Below are positions 18,033 through 30,426 of a stretch of DNA of 64,000 nt, one piece after another. Made by a program: the position numbers and the translations under genes. The notes beneath the pieces are model-generated. The model had not been told where the DNA came from and ran no database searches. It saw nothing but the letters and a program-made list of their open reading frames with translations. The stretch is from Stenotrophomonas sp. WZN-1 (GTDB lineage Bacteria > Pseudomonadota > Gammaproteobacteria > Xanthomonadales > Xanthomonadaceae): positions 1,940,001 to 2,004,000 of the forward strand of contig NZ_CP021768.1 in NCBI RefSeq assembly GCF_002192255.1. Reading direction: 5' to 3'. Numbering within the stretch: position 1 is the first letter of the stretch; every line of letters starts with the position of its first letter.

Positions 18033-18317
18033 TCAGTTCGACACCGCCGCCAGCCAGGCCAGGCCGCCGAAGAACAGGATGAAGACCAGGAGGGCGGCGA
18101 TCACGGCGCCGACCATCACCCAGCCCAGCACCAGGCCGGTGACGGCCAGGCCATCGCCTTCCAGTTCGTGCGGGCGGCGGCGGATTTCGGCGCGGGCCAT
18201 GTGGCCGGTGATGATGGCCACGATGCTGGCCACGAAGGGCAGGACGGTCCAGCTGGCGATGCCCATGACCAGGCTGACCACGGCCAGGGCGCTTGTCTGT
18301 CGGGGTGCCACGCTCAT
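18033..18317 (-). CDS. Small DUF4190 family membrane protein
   Basis: 94 aa from the ATG at 18317 (MSVAPRQTSALAVVSLVMG). Two hydrophobic segments flank GHMARAEIRR, and the last segment is GLVLGWVMVGAVIAALLVFILFFGG. This is the standard layout of DUF4190: a hydrophobic hairpin, GHxA, then a second helix. The function is unknown. It heads the operon with the methyltransferase, pyrD, murB and EamA genes. Confidence 0.75.
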   Translation of the reverse strand: MSVAPRQTSALAVVSLVMGIASWTVLPFVASIVAIITGHMARAEIRRRPHELEGDGLAVTGLVLGWVMVGAVIAALLVFILFFGGLAWLAAVSN

Positions 18318-18384
18318 CGGGGTCCTCCTTGGCAGTGTGCACATGATAGTGCGTCTGCCCCGGCAATCCCATGGGCAGTGCCCA

Positions 18385-18473
18385 GTAGAGCCGAGCCCAT
18401 GCTCGGCTGAACTCCGGGCCGATGCGGTGTGGACCGCGCTTTGCGCGCAAGCCGAGCATGGGCTCGGCTCTAC
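18385..18473. repeat. Inverted pair of SMAG palindromes
   Basis: GTAGAGCCGAGCCCATGCTC...(18385-18408) and its inverted partner ending CTCTAC (18450-18473) flank about 40 nt. Each unit folds into an AGCCGAGC/GCTCGGCT stem and carries the terminal GTAG typical of S. maltophilia SMAG elements. The pair lies between the SDR stop (18478) and the DUF4190 start. Confidence 0.85.
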
Positions 18474-18477
18474 AGAT

Positions 18478-19281
18478 TCAGCCCATCAACACCTGGCCGC
18501 CATCCACGTTGAGCACGCTGCCAGTGACCCAGCGCGCCAGCGGCGAGCACAGGAACAGGGCGGCGTCGGCGATCTCGCGCGGTTGGCCAAAGCGGCCGAA
18601 CGGAATCTTCGCCAGGGTGCCGTGGTACAGCGCTGGCTCCTCGACGCGACGGCGGTCCCAGAGGCCGTCATCGAACTCGATCGAGCCCGGCGCGATGGCA
18701 TTGACCCGGATCCGGTCCTTGGCCAGCGCCAGCGCCTGTGAGGTGGTGTAGTGCGAAAGGGCGGCCTTGGCGGCGGCATAGGGCGCGCCACCGGGACGCG
18801 GCTGCTGCGCGGCAATCGAAGACAGGTTGAGGATGCAGGCGTCGCTGGAGGCACGCAGCCACGGCAGTGCAAGGCGCGAGGCACGCACGGCGGCCATCAG
18901 GTCGACCTGCAGGCTGGCGGCCCAGCCGTCCTCGTCGTCGGCCATGCCGTAGCCGGTGGCGTTGTTGACCAGCACGTCGATGCCACCGAGCGCGTCGGCA
19001 GCGGCCTGCAGCCAGGCCTGGATCTGGCCGGGGGCGGCCAGATCGGCGGAAAACGCGTGCAGTTCGAAGCCCTGCGCCCGTGCATCGGCGCGCAGGGCAT
19101 CCAGACCGGCCTGGCCGCGCGCGCAGACCGAGACCTGCGCACCGGCGCCGGCAAACGCCAGCGCCATTTCACGGCCAATGCCCTTGCTGCCGCCGGCAAT
19201 CAGCACGCGGCGCCCACTGAAATCGAGGGTCGGAGCCCCGGAGGGGCTCTGACCCATGGACGTGTCCGCGTCGTTTGCCAT
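18478..19281 (-). CDS. SDR family oxidoreductase
   Basis: 267 aa from the ATG at 19281, which overlaps the preceding ALDH stop by one base; an internal ATG at 19257 is an alternative. The cofactor site is VLIAGGSKGIGREMA, the NNATG motif is present, and the catalytic group is Ser in LNLSSIAAQ with YAAAK. The C-terminal RVNAIAPGSIEF and TGSVLNVDGGQ are typical of enoyl-ACP-reductase-like SDRs. The first 20 or so residues are encoded partly by a repeat palindrome (19227-19255). The substrate is unknown; it probably acts with the upstream aldehyde dehydrogenase. Confidence 0.88.
   Translation of the reverse strand: MANDADTSMGQSPSGAPTLDFSGRRVLIAGGSKGIGREMALAFAGAGAQVSVCARGQAGLDALRADARAQGFELHAFSADLAAPGQIQAWLQAAADALGGIDVLVNNATGYGMADDEDGWAASLQVDLMAAVRASRLALPWLRASSDACILNLSSIAAQQPRPGGAPYAAAKAALSHYTTSQALALAKDRIRVNAIAPGSIEFDDGLWDRRRVEEPALYHGTLAKIPFGRFGQPREIADAALFLCSPLARWVTGSVLNVDGGQVLMG
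19227..19255. repeat. 29-bp palindrome inside the 5' end of the SDR gene
   Basis: GGGTCGGAGCCCC, GGA, then GGGGCTCTGACCC form a near-perfect stem with a single G-T pair. The outer bases GGGTCGGA and TCTGACCC recur in the intergenic palindrome at 57657-57689, so this is a dispersed repeat that has become coding (GQSPSGAPT). Confidence 0.6.
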
Positions 19282-20813
19282 CACAGGTCGAACTTGATGC
19301 CCTGGGCCAGCGGCAGCGAATCCGAATAGTTGATGGTGTTGGTCTGGCGGCGCATGTAGACCTTCCACGCATCCGAGCCGGACTCGCGGCCACCGCCGGT
19401 GTCCTTCTCGCCACCGAAGGCGCCGCCGATCTCCGCACCGGACGTGCCGATGTTGATGTTGGCGATGCCGCAGTCGCTGCCGGCAGCCGACAGGAACTTC
19501 TCGGCGGTCTTCAGGTTCTGGGTGAAGATCGAGGACGACAGGCCCTGCGGCACGCCGTTCTGCATGTCGATGGCTTCGTCGATGCTGTCGTACGGCATCA
19601 CGTACAGGATCGGCGCGAAGGTTTCGTGCTGGACCACGGCGTCGCTGTTCTTCAGGCCGGAGACGATCGCCGGCAGTACGAAGTTGCCGGCGCGGTCGAT
19701 GCGGGTGCCACCGGTTTCGATGGTGCCGCCGGCGGCCTTGGCCTGGGCGATCGCATCGAGGAACTGCTGCACGGCGCCGTCGCTGTTGAGCGGGCCCATC
19801 AGGTTGGCGGCGTCGGTCGGGTCGCCGATCTTGCCTTCCACCTGCTTGTAGGCCTTGACCAGGGTGGCCAGCACGTCGGCGTAGATCGAGCGGTGCACGA
19901 TCAGGCGGCGGGTGGTGGTGCAGCGCTGGCCGGCGGTGCCGACGGCGCCGAACACGATGCCCGGCACGGCCAGCTTCAGGTCGGCGGTTTCGTCCAGGAT
20001 GATGGCGTTGTTGCCGCCCAGTTCCAGCAGGCAGCGGCCGAGGCGGCGCGCGACCTTCTCGTTGACGGTGCGGCCGACCTGGGTCGACCCGGTGAAGCTG
20101 ATCAGCGGCACGCGACGGTCATCCACCATCTTTTCCGACAGCGCGGTGCCGGCATCGTTGATCAGGAAGAAGATGTCCGGGAAGCCGGCTTCGCGCAGTG
20201 CATCGTTGCAGATCTTCAGCGAGGCGATGGCGGTCAGCGGCGTCTTGTTGGACGGTTTCCAGATGCACACGTCGCCACAGATGGCGGCCAGGAACGAGTT
20301 CCAGCTCCACACCGCGACCGGGAAGTTGAAGGCCGAGATGATGCCGACCAGGCCCAGCGGGTGGTACTGCTCGTACATGCGGTGGCCGGGGCGCTCGGAA
20401 TGCATGGTGTAGCCGTACAGCATGCGGCTCTGGCCCACGGCGAAATCGGCGATGTCGATCATCTCCTGCACTTCGCCATCGCCTTCCGGCTTGCTCTTGC
20501 CCATTTCCAGGGCAACCAGCGAACCCAGGGCGTCCTTGTGCCTGCGCAGCGCTTCGCCGCACAGGCGCACGGCTTCACCGCGGCGCGGGGCCGGCGTGGT
20601 GCGCCAGGCCTTGAAGGCTTCCTGGGCGCGGGCGACGACGGTCTCGTACTCGGCCTCGGTGGTCGCGCGGACCTGCGCGATCGGCTCGCCGGTGGTCGGG
20701 TTGACCGGGGTGATCAGCTCACCGCTGGTCGCGCTCGACCACTCCCCGTTGCCCAGGTACGTGCCAGCGTTGATCGCGTCCAGGCCAAGGGACTTGAGCA
20801 GCTCGGAAGACAT
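19281..20813 (-). CDS. amaB: ALDH7-family aldehyde dehydrogenase (piperideine-6-carboxylate/aminoadipate-semialdehyde type)
   Basis: 510 aa. The catalytic cysteine is Cys298 in [12 protein letters not shown], the general base is Glu264 in LLELGGNNA, and the NAD site includes FTGSTQVGR. The [16 protein letters not shown] and TTTRRLIVH stretches place it in ALDH7 (antiquitin), which in bacteria oxidises the lysine-derived semialdehyde to L-2-aminoadipate. The substrate is a family-based inference, and the symbol is used on that basis. It is followed directly by an SDR gene on the same strand, with tRNA-Arg 183 nt upstream. Confidence 0.85.
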   Translation of the reverse strand: MSSELLKSLGLDAINAGTYLGNGEWSSATSGELITPVNPTTGEPIAQVRATTEAEYETVVARAQEAFKAWRTTPAPRRGEAVRLCGEALRRHKDALGSLVALEMGKSKPEGDGEVQEMIDIADFAVGQSRMLYGYTMHSERPGHRMYEQYHPLGLVGIISAFNFPVAVWSWNSFLAAICGDVCIWKPSNKTPLTAIASLKICNDALREAGFPDIFFLINDAGTALSEKMVDDRRVPLISFTGSTQVGRTVNEKVARRLGRCLLELGGNNAIILDETADLKLAVPGIVFGAVGTAGQRCTTTRRLIVHRSIYADVLATLVKAYKQVEGKIGDPTDAANLMGPLNSDGAVQQFLDAIAQAKAAGGTIETGGTRIDRAGNFVLPAIVSGLKNSDAVVQHETFAPILYVMPYDSIDEAIDMQNGVPQGLSSSIFTQNLKTAEKFLSAAGSDCGIANINIGTSGAEIGGAFGGEKDTGGGRESGSDAWKVYMRRQTNTINYSDSLPLAQGIKFDL

Positions 20814-20996
20814 GCAGACTCCTGTGTTTCGTTACGTTGTTTGGCGCCATCGCGGGCAGGTGGGGGACGCGATGAACTGAATCGCCGATGGTAGCAGAGC
20901 GCCCCGTGCGGACATGGTGCAACGCGCCAGCGGAGCCGGGCCGGACATGAATGCTTGGAGGGCAGGGCACGTTGCCTGTAAACTTCCCGGCTGCAT

Positions 20997-21073
20997 GGCC
21001 CCGTAGCTCAGCTGGATAGAGCGTCCCCCTCCTAAGGGGAAGGTCGCCCGTTCGAATCGGGCCGGGGTCACCA
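20997..21073 (+). tRNA. tRNA-Arg (anticodon CCU)
   Basis: A complete 77-nt cloverleaf can be drawn. The acceptor GGCCCCG pairs with CGGGGTC (one G-U), the D-arm is GCTC...GAGC, the anticodon stem is TCCCC/GGGGA with CTCCTAA loop, and the T-arm is GCCCG-TTCGAAT-CGGGC. The anticodon CCT is at 21031-21033 and reads AGG, a rare codon in this high-GC genome. CCA is encoded at 21071-21073. No integrase or att duplication is visible beside it. Confidence 0.97.
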
Positions 21074-21106
21074 CCCACGCGCCGCCCGGGACGCCGTCTT
21101 CGAGCG

Positions 21107-21997
21107 CTACAGCAGCGCCAGACCTTCCAGCACCTCGGCCACCTGCGCTCGGTCATCGCCTCGCAGCCCAAGCAAGGGTCGTGGCAGGCCATCCTCGGCA
21201 CACAGGCCCATCAGCGCCGCTGCGCACGCCATGACGCGGATGCCACCGAAGCGGTCGTACAGCGCCCAGAGCGGCGCCAGCCTCGCCGACATGGCCTGGG
21301 CCGTCGCCATGTCGCCGTTGCCGGCCGCGCGGGTGATCTGCTGCACCACCCCGGGGAACAGCCCGCCGGTCACCGAGTACCAGCCATCGCAGCCGGCGGC
21401 CAGGCCGTGCACGGCGGCAGCGTCGCCGCTGATGCCCAGCGTGACGTGCACCGGAAGAAGGGCGCGTAGTGCGGCGACGCGCGCTGCGGCTTCGACAGGA
21501 TCGTCGGACAGGCGTGGAAGCTTGATTGAGGCGATGTTGGGCAGGGCGGCGATCCGCCCATGCAGTTCATCGCTGAAACGGAAGTGGGTGGTGCCGGGAT
21601 TGTCGTAGACGCAGATCGGGGTCCGCACTGCCGTGCACACCGATTCGAAGAGCGTGTAGACCTCATGGTCCTTCAATGGCTGGTAGGACACGGGTGCCAG
21701 CAGCAGGCCGGCCGCACCGGCATCCTCAGCATCCTTTGCCAGAGCCAGTACATCGCGGGTGCGCAGCGCACCGATGCCCACTATGACCGGGACGGCGCCC
21801 GAATGGGACAGGGCTTCGCGCAGTACGCGCATGCGCTCGGCTTTCTCCAGGTAGGCGTAGCTGCCGGTGGAGCCGAGCACGCCCATGGAGTCGACGCCAG
21901 CGGCTACCAAGCGCTCGACCAGGCCGGCGAAGGCGCGCAGGTCGATGCTCGATTCGGTCATCGGCGTAAGAGGAAAAGCGCTGAGGCCGTGGATCAT
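21107..21997 (-). CDS. DapA/NAL-superfamily aldolase
   Basis: 296 aa. A class I aldolase TIM barrel with Schiff-base Lys159 (ASIKLPR), the YDNPGTT tyrosine motif, and GSTGSYAYL in place of the usual GTTGE carboxylate-binding loop. The altered loop makes true dihydrodipicolinate synthase activity doubtful; a lyase for another keto-acid-derived substrate is more likely. It is transcribed alone. A TTGTC/GACAA palindrome lies about 75 bp upstream. Confidence 0.85.
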   Translation of the reverse strand: MIHGLSAFPLTPMTESSIDLRAFAGLVERLVAAGVDSMGVLGSTGSYAYLEKAERMRVLREALSHSGAVPVIVGIGALRTRDVLALAKDAEDAGAAGLLLAPVSYQPLKDHEVYTLFESVCTAVRTPICVYDNPGTTHFRFSDELHGRIAALPNIASIKLPRLSDDPVEAAARVAALRALLPVHVTLGISGDAAAVHGLAAGCDGWYSVTGGLFPGVVQQITRAAGNGDMATAQAMSARLAPLWALYDRFGGIRVMACAAALMGLCAEDGLPRPLLGLRGDDRAQVAEVLEGLALL

Positions 21998-22068
21998 GGC
22001 GAACCCCGGGGGCAGAAGGAAAAGAGAGGTCGTCAGGTGTGGCGACCGTGGACGATCGGCATTGTTTA

Positions 22069-22082
22069 TTGTCGTAGGACAA
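22069..22082. promoter_or_regulatory. TTGTC-N4-GACAA palindrome upstream of the DapA-like gene
   Basis: TTGTCGTAGGACAA lies in an AT-rich stretch between the divergent DapA-like gene (start 21997) and GNAT gene (start 22162). The arm sequence resembles GntR/FadR-class operators. No regulator gene is adjacent. Confidence 0.35.
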
Positions 22083-22161
22083 AATTAAAGCGCTGCCCTG
22101 CAACGTGATCTGGTGGCCGGGATCGCGCAACATGGCGGCCATCCTTGCTCGCGCGCAAGCC

Positions 22162-22626
22162 ATGACTGAGTACCTTTACCCCGTGCAGCCTCCGCACTAC
22201 GCCGTCATCGGCGCATGGCTGGATTCGGCCAGCGCAACCCAGCGCTGGGCCGGTCCCGGCGTGGCGTATCCGCTCGCGCCGGACGCATTCGCGGAAGCGC
22301 TGCAACTGCAGCAGCGCCCGGGGTGGGTGCTGCTGGATGCGCGTGACCAGTGCGTTGGTTTTGGCCAGTACTGGCCAACGACCTCCGGCACGCTGCACCT
22401 GGGCCGCATCATCGTTTCGCCGCAGGCACGCGGGCATGGACTTGGACGTGTACTGATGCAGGCGCTGATGGCGCAGGCGCTGCAGTCGACCGGGGTGGAG
22501 CGGCTGACCCTGCGTGTCTATCGTGACAACGTCGCGGCGGTGACCTTGTACCGCGACCTTGGCTTCCAGTCGATGGAAGACGCTTCGACGCCGGAACTTC
22601 TGTTCATGCAGCACCGTGCCGGCTGA
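22162..22626 (+). CDS. GNAT family N-acetyltransferase (RimI-like)
   Basis: 154 aa from the ATG at 22162; an ATG at 22105 would add 19 residues. GRIIVSPQARGHGLGRVLMQAL is the acetyl-CoA pyrophosphate loop, and LRVYRDNVAAVTLYRDLGFQ is the RimI-type C-terminal motif. The acceptor is unknown. It converges with the next GNAT gene, with 7 nt between their stops. Confidence 0.85.
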   Translation: MTEYLYPVQPPHYAVIGAWLDSASATQRWAGPGVAYPLAPDAFAEALQLQQRPGWVLLDARDQCVGFGQYWPTTSGTLHLGRIIVSPQARGHGLGRVLMQALMAQALQSTGVERLTLRVYRDNVAAVTLYRDLGFQSMEDASTPELLFMQHRAG

Positions 22627-22633
22627 GTCGTGA

Positions 22634-23194
22634 TCACGCGCGCAGCGAGGCAGCCTGTTGCGCCTGCCATTGCTCGCGGGTGATGCGGCTGATGTGTTCG
22701 GTGCGGTAGTCGCCGAGGAAGCTGTTGAACTTGTTCACTTCGGTATGGTGATGCTGGAAACCGCATTTGCTCTGTGCGCTCAGTGATTGCAGGTTGTCGG
22801 CGAAGTAGCCGCACCACAGTGCGTCCAGGCGCAGGTCGAGGAAGGCATGCCGCATCACTTCGCTCACCGCTTCGGGCACCAGGCCGCGGCCCCAGTACGG
22901 CACGCCGATCCAGTAGGCGATCTCGCCTTCGCGCTCGCCGATCTCGAAGTTGCTGTCGGCACCGATCAGGATGCCGACGCAGCCGATGGCATGGCCGTCC
23001 TCGCGGCTCTGCAGTGCGTAGACTTCGGGCCGGTTGAAGACGGTGCGGATGATGTCGGCACTTTCCTCCACGCTGGTGTGTACCGGCCAGCCGGCGATGG
23101 GCCCGACGCGCGGGTCGCGGGCGTATTCGTACAGGTCCGCGGCGTCGGTGTCGCGCCAGGGGCGCAGGATCAGGCGTTCGGTGTGCAGGGGCAT
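22634..23194 (-). CDS. GNAT family N-acetyltransferase (RimJ/RimL-like)
   Basis: 186 aa. TERLILRPWRDTDAADLYEYA is the characteristic RimJ/RimL N-terminus, followed by IAYWIGVPYWGRGLVPEAV (acetyl-CoA loop) and FADNLQSLSAQSKCGFQHH. Such proteins modify ribosomal protein N-termini or small molecules; this one cannot be assigned further. Confidence 0.87.
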   Translation of the reverse strand: MPLHTERLILRPWRDTDAADLYEYARDPRVGPIAGWPVHTSVEESADIIRTVFNRPEVYALQSREDGHAIGCVGILIGADSNFEIGEREGEIAYWIGVPYWGRGLVPEAVSEVMRHAFLDLRLDALWCGYFADNLQSLSAQSKCGFQHHHTEVNKFNSFLGDYRTEHISRITREQWQAQQAASLRA

Positions 23195-23306
23195 GGCCGT
23201 TCAGGGGCAGGAAGAGAGCGCACAGGCTAGGTCGCGCCGGGCCAGGGGCACAGGGCTGGACCTTGATGGTTTCGGTACTTTTCACAACTGCCTCGTTGGC
23301 GCGGGT

Positions 23307-24233
23307 ATGCTGGGCCCCGGATTCCAGCCGGATCAGCCCGTGGACCGCATACCCCAGCTTCTGGATCAGGACGAATCCATGCGCCTGGAGGTCAGTACGC
23401 TGGCTGAGGGGCAGGGGGTTCCGCTGTCATTCGGGCACGCGTATCTGGCGGTTCTGGTGTGCGTGTCCGGGCGTGCGCGCTTCGCACTGAACTTCCGTGA
23501 GGTGGCGGTGCAGCGGCACGATATGCTGGTGCTGGCCGAGGACACGCTGGCGCTGCTGCGGCAGCGATCGCGCGGCTTCCTGGCGGTGGTCTGCCTGATG
23601 CCGAAGGCGCTGGCGTCGGAGGTGGCCTATGTCCTGCCCAACGCACTTTTCAAGTTCCTGCATGAGCATCCGCATTGCGTGCCGTCGCCGCTGGAGGTGC
23701 CGCTGCTGCAGGGCTGGCTGCAGCAGCTGATGGACGCGCAGCACGCGGGTGGCCGCTATCGGCACGTGATGCTGCGCAACCTGTTGCAGACGTTTTTCCT
23801 GAAGTTCGCCACGCTGCTGCCGGTGCAGAAGGTGGCAGCAGCGCCAGTCAGCCGGCGCGAGCGCCTGGCCTGGAGTTTCTGGGAGCTGGTCGGCCAGCGC
23901 AGCACCCGCCAGCGCGACGTGCAGTCCTACGCCGATGCGCTGTGCATTACGCCGTTCTATCTTTCGCAGCTCACCCGCGAGTGCTTCGATGAAACGCCCA
24001 AGGCGTTGATCGACCGCCAGGTGGTATTGGAGATCAAGGCGCTGCTGAGCTACAGCGAGCTGCCGATCGGGCGTATCGCCGAGCGGTTGTGCTTCGAGGA
24101 TGCGTCCTATCTGTGCCGCTACTTCCGGCGGCACACCGGGCAGTCGCTGACCGGCTACCGCCGTGCGGGGCAGGGCGGCGCTGATGGGATACGAACAGCG
24201 GTGCCGGAACTTCGGACAGCAGATCCTCGGTGA
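23307..24233 (+). CDS. AraC family transcriptional regulator
   Basis: 308 aa from the ATG at 23307; an in-frame ATG at 23379 (MRLEVSTL) would give 284 aa and also fits the family. The N-terminal half is a cupin-like effector domain. The C-terminal 100 residues form the double AraC HTH: VQSYADALCITPFYLSQLTRE, IGRIAERLCFEDASYLCRYFRRH, then TGQSLTGYR. The inducer and targets are unknown, and no co-oriented neighbour is close. Confidence 0.83.
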   Translation: MLGPGFQPDQPVDRIPQLLDQDESMRLEVSTLAEGQGVPLSFGHAYLAVLVCVSGRARFALNFREVAVQRHDMLVLAEDTLALLRQRSRGFLAVVCLMPKALASEVAYVLPNALFKFLHEHPHCVPSPLEVPLLQGWLQQLMDAQHAGGRYRHVMLRNLLQTFFLKFATLLPVQKVAAAPVSRRERLAWSFWELVGQRSTRQRDVQSYADALCITPFYLSQLTRECFDETPKALIDRQVVLEIKALLSYSELPIGRIAERLCFEDASYLCRYFRRHTGQSLTGYRRAGQGGADGIRTAVPELRTADPR

Positions 24234-24262
24234 GGACAAAAAGCATCGAGACCGAAACGCCG

Positions 24263-24622
24263 TCAGTCCTGCTTCAACAGCTCGACCAGCTGGCGCAGCC
24301 GATAGGGCTTGGGCAGGAACTCAACCTGCTCCGGCAGCGGCGGCAGCTGCGAGCGTGCATAGCCGGAGGACAGGATCATGCGTGCCTGCGGTTGTTCGCG
24401 GGCGACGTGCTCGCTCAGTTCGATGCCGGACATGCCGTTGGGCATGCTGATATCGCTGAACACCACGTCGAAACGCGCTTCGCCCTTGAGCAGTTCCGCC
24501 GCCTCGTGGCCATCGGCGGTGGTGGCCACCTCGATGCCGAAATCGCGCAGGGCCAGGCCGATCATCTCGCGCAGATCGTTCTGGTCCTCCACCATCAATA
24601 CGCGGATCGGTTCATCGGTCAT
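24263..24622 (-). CDS. Single-domain response regulator
   Basis: 119 aa from the ATG at 24622. It is a lone receiver domain: acidic pocket ED at residues 12-13, phospho-acceptor Asp57 (VFSDISMPN), the switch Ser in ILSSGYA, and Lys in FLPKPY. There is no output domain, so it must work by protein contact or as a phosphate sink. It overlaps the 3' end of the PAS kinase gene by 11 nt, making the two cognate partners. Confidence 0.92.
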   Translation of the reverse strand: MTDEPIRVLMVEDQNDLREMIGLALRDFGIEVATTADGHEAAELLKGEARFDVVFSDISMPNGMSGIELSEHVAREQPQARMILSSGYARSQLPPLPEQVEFLPKPYRLRQLVELLKQD

Positions 24623-25775
24623 GGGCTGGGTCCTCCGTTGCGGGTAGCAGCAGGCTGACCGTGGTGCCGACACCGGGCGTGGTGGACACATCGACGAAGC
24701 CGCCGCTCTGGGTAGTGAATCCGAACACCTGGCTCAGGCCCAGGCCGCTGCCCTTGCCGATGTCCTTGGTGGTGAAGAAGGGCTCGCTGGCGCGCTCGGC
24801 GATGTCGGCTGCCATGCCGTGTCCTTCGTCGCAGACGCTGAGAGTGACATAGCCGCGTTGCAGCGTCGTGTCCGCATCCGGGTCGAGCCGATGTTCCAGC
24901 GCGGTGCCGATCAGGATGCGGCCGCCATCGATGGTGGCCTCCACTGCATTGGCCACCAGGTTGGCCAGGGCGGCCTGCAGCTGCATTGCGTCGGTGCTTA
25001 CCTGCGGCAGGCCTGGCGTGAGGCAGGCATCCAGCGTCACCGTGGGCGGGCAGGCGCGCTGCAGGTCCGGCAGCCATTGCCGCACCAGCGTGTTGATGTC
25101 CAGCGGTTCGCGGATCAAGGTCTGGCCCGTGCTGAAGGCCAGCAGCTGGCGAGTCAGCAGGGCGCCGCGGTTGGTGGCCGCCTGCGCAGCGTCCAGCAGC
25201 GCGGCGGCGCGGACATCGTCGCCGCTGACACGCAGCGACAGCAGGTCCAGTGCGTTGCCGATGGTGGTCAGCAGGTTGTTGAACTCGTGCGACAGGCCGC
25301 GGCTGAGCCGGCCGACCGTCTCGAACTGCTGGGTGTTGCGCAGCGCACGCTGGGCATCCCGCAGCAGTCGCTGTGCCTGCCATTGCTCGGTGATGTCGCG
25401 GGTGATCTTGACGAAGCCAAGCAGTTCGCCAGCTTCGACGACCGGCTCGATGACCACGCTGGCGCGGAACGACGAGCCATCACGGCGTACCCGCCAGCCT
25501 TCACTGGCAACATGGCCCTGTTGCGCCGCCAGGCGGAGCAGGCGCTGCGGTTCGCCGGCTTCGCGGTCGGTGGCCAGGTAGAAACGACCGAAGTGCGTAC
25601 CCACCACTTCATCGGCTGAATAGCCCTTGATGCGCTCGGCGCCCGGGTTCCAGCTGCAGACGATGCCTTCGGGATCAAGCAGGTACAGCGCATGGTCGCG
25701 CACGCTGTCGATCAGCAGTCGCAGTTGTCGGGAAGGGTCCGTCAGCACGGACGTCGTAGAAGCGGCAGCGTCCAC
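24612..25775 (-). CDS. PAS-domain sensor histidine kinase
   Basis: 387 aa from a GTG at 25775. A PAS domain (about residues 15-130, with GIVCSWNPGAERIKGYSADEVVG and a PAC motif GFVKITRDITE) precedes the dimerisation helix with phospho-His163 (RGLSHEFNNLLTTI). The ATPase domain has NLVANAVEATIDGG, DEGHGM, the FFTTKDIGKGSGLGLS lid and GVGTTVSLLLP. There are no membrane helices, so the sensor is cytoplasmic. It is co-transcribed with the single-domain regulator and divergent from the large hybrid kinase. Confidence 0.92.
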   Translation of the reverse strand: MDAAASTTSVLTDPSRQLRLLIDSVRDHALYLLDPEGIVCSWNPGAERIKGYSADEVVGTHFGRFYLATDREAGEPQRLLRLAAQQGHVASEGWRVRRDGSSFRASVVIEPVVEAGELLGFVKITRDITEQWQAQRLLRDAQRALRNTQQFETVGRLSRGLSHEFNNLLTTIGNALDLLSLRVSGDDVRAAALLDAAQAATNRGALLTRQLLAFSTGQTLIREPLDINTLVRQWLPDLQRACPPTVTLDACLTPGLPQVSTDAMQLQAALANLVANAVEATIDGGRILIGTALEHRLDPDADTTLQRGYVTLSVCDEGHGMAADIAERASEPFFTTKDIGKGSGLGLSQVFGFTTQSGGFVDVSTTPGVGTTVSLLLPATEDPAHDR

Positions 25776-25925
25776 GTGGAAATAAGTGTTACCCCTGAGA
25801 GGGACGTGAAGCTAGGCAGTGCAGTGTGAAGGATGCGTGCACGGCAGGCACGTGCCATTGGTCCTGTGCGGCTGAATGCGACACGGAGTACCATCACCCA
25901 CCCTTTGCCTCTGGAACCGACCTGC

Positions 25926-29026
<3,101 letters not shown>

Positions 29027-29030
<4 letters not shown>

Positions 29031-29851
29031 ACGAGCAGGCCCTGTTCGACCTGGAGTTGAAGGTGCTGCTGGAAGCGCTGTACCAGCGCTACCACTACGA
29101 CTTCCGCAGCTACGCGGTGTCGTCGCTGCGGCGGCGCATCCGCCAGGCCATGCAGCGCTACGAGTGCGAGCGGCTGGCCGACCTGCAGCACCGCCTGCTG
29201 CACGAGCCGGACCTGTTCGCGCAGGCGATGCAGTTCTTCACCGTGCAGGTGTCGGAGATGTTCCGTGACCCGGCCTATTTCCGCGAGCTGCGCGAGCAGG
29301 TGGTGCCGGTGCTGCGCACCTACCCCTCGGTGAAGCTGTGGGTAGCCGGTTGCAGTACGGGTGAGGAAGTGTGGTCACTGGCGATCCTGCTGCACGAGGA
29401 GGGCCTGCTCGAGCGCAGCATCGTCTATGCCACCGACATCAATCCGGCAGCACTGGCCACGGCCGAGGCGGGTGCCTATGGCATCGACCGGATGGCCCAG
29501 TTCAGCCGCAACTACCTGGCGGCCGGCGGCACCGCTTCGCTCTCCGACTACTACGCCACGGCCTACGATGGCGCCGTTTTCGACCGCCAGCTGCGCCGCA
29601 ACGTGGTGTTCGCCGACCACAGCCTGGCCACCGACACCGTGTTCTCCGAAGTGCACCTGGTGTCGTGCCGCAACGTGCTGATCTATTTCAACCGCGACCT
29701 GCAGGATCGCGCGGTGGGCCTGTTCCGTGAAGCACTGGTGCATCGCGGCTTCCTTGGCCTGGGCAGCAAGGAATCGCTGCAGTTCGGTCGCCACCATGGT
29801 GCGTTCGAGGTCTGCTCGCGCGAGCATCGCCTGTACCGGAAGGTTGCCTGA
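29027..29851 (+). CDS. CheR-type protein-glutamate methyltransferase
   Basis: 274 aa, starting ATGA over the hybrid kinase stop. The N-terminal helical CheR domain includes YAVSSLRRRIRQAM. The SAM domain follows with FFTVQVSEMFRDPAYF, LWVAGCSTGEEVWSLAI, ATDINPAALATAEAGAY and VSCRNVLIYFN. It should methylate glutamates from SAM. No chemoreceptor, CheA or CheW gene is nearby, so the target is probably a protein of this operon. The name cheR is avoided because no chemotaxis role is shown. Confidence 0.93.
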
Positions 29852-30426
29852 TGGCGTTGCCGATACGCCCGGCCGTGCTGGTGATCGGCGCCTCTGCCGG
29901 TGGGGTCGCGGCCCTGCAGGCGGTGCTCGGTGCGCTGCCGGCGACGCTGCCCGCACCGGTGCTGGCTGTGCTGCACCTGCCGCGGGACCGCAGCAGCCGC
30001 ATCGCCGAAGTGCTGGCGCCTTACTGCGCGCTGCCGGTGCGCGAGGCGGAGGACAAGCAGCCGCTGCAGCGCGGCACGGTGACCTTTGCGCCACCGGACT
30101 ATCACCTGCTGGTGGAAGACGCCGGTTCGCTGGCGTTGTCGGTCGACGCCCCGGTGCTGTTTTCGCGCCCGGCCATCGATCCGCTGTTCGAGTCGGCAGC
30201 GGCGGTGTTCGGCGCGCAGGTGCTGGCGCTGCTGCTGACCGGTGCCAGCAGTGACGGCAGCGAAGGGGTGGCTGCGGTGCGCGCCGCTGGCGGGCGCGCC
30301 TGGCTGCAATGTCCCGAGGAGGCCGAGGCATCGATGATGCCGGCCTCCGCCCTGCAGCACGCTGGCGCCGACGCCGTGCTGCCCCTTGAACTGATGTGCC
30401 GTCGCCTGAAGGAGTTGTTTGCATGA
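29851..30426 (+). CDS. Stand-alone CheB-type methylesterase domain
   Basis: 191 aa, starting within the TGATG junction with the CheR gene. It consists only of the catalytic domain: Ser15 in GASAGG, His42 in AVLHLPRD and Asp in TGASSDGSEG, followed by CPEEAEASMMPASAL. The receiver that normally controls CheB is absent; the next gene supplies a separate receiver. It should demethylate or deamidate the CheR target. It overlaps the next gene by 4 nt. Confidence 0.92.
   Translation: MALPIRPAVLVIGASAGGVAALQAVLGALPATLPAPVLAVLHLPRDRSSRIAEVLAPYCALPVREAEDKQPLQRGTVTFAPPDYHLLVEDAGSLALSVDAPVLFSRPAIDPLFESAAAVFGAQVLALLLTGASSDGSEGVAAVRAAGGRAWLQCPEEAEASMMPASALQHAGADAVLPLELMCRRLKELFA

Noticed and set aside
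20997..21110. tRNA-Arg as integration site of a genomic island
   Set aside because: No integrase, no direct repeat of the tRNA 3' end and no change in base composition on either side.
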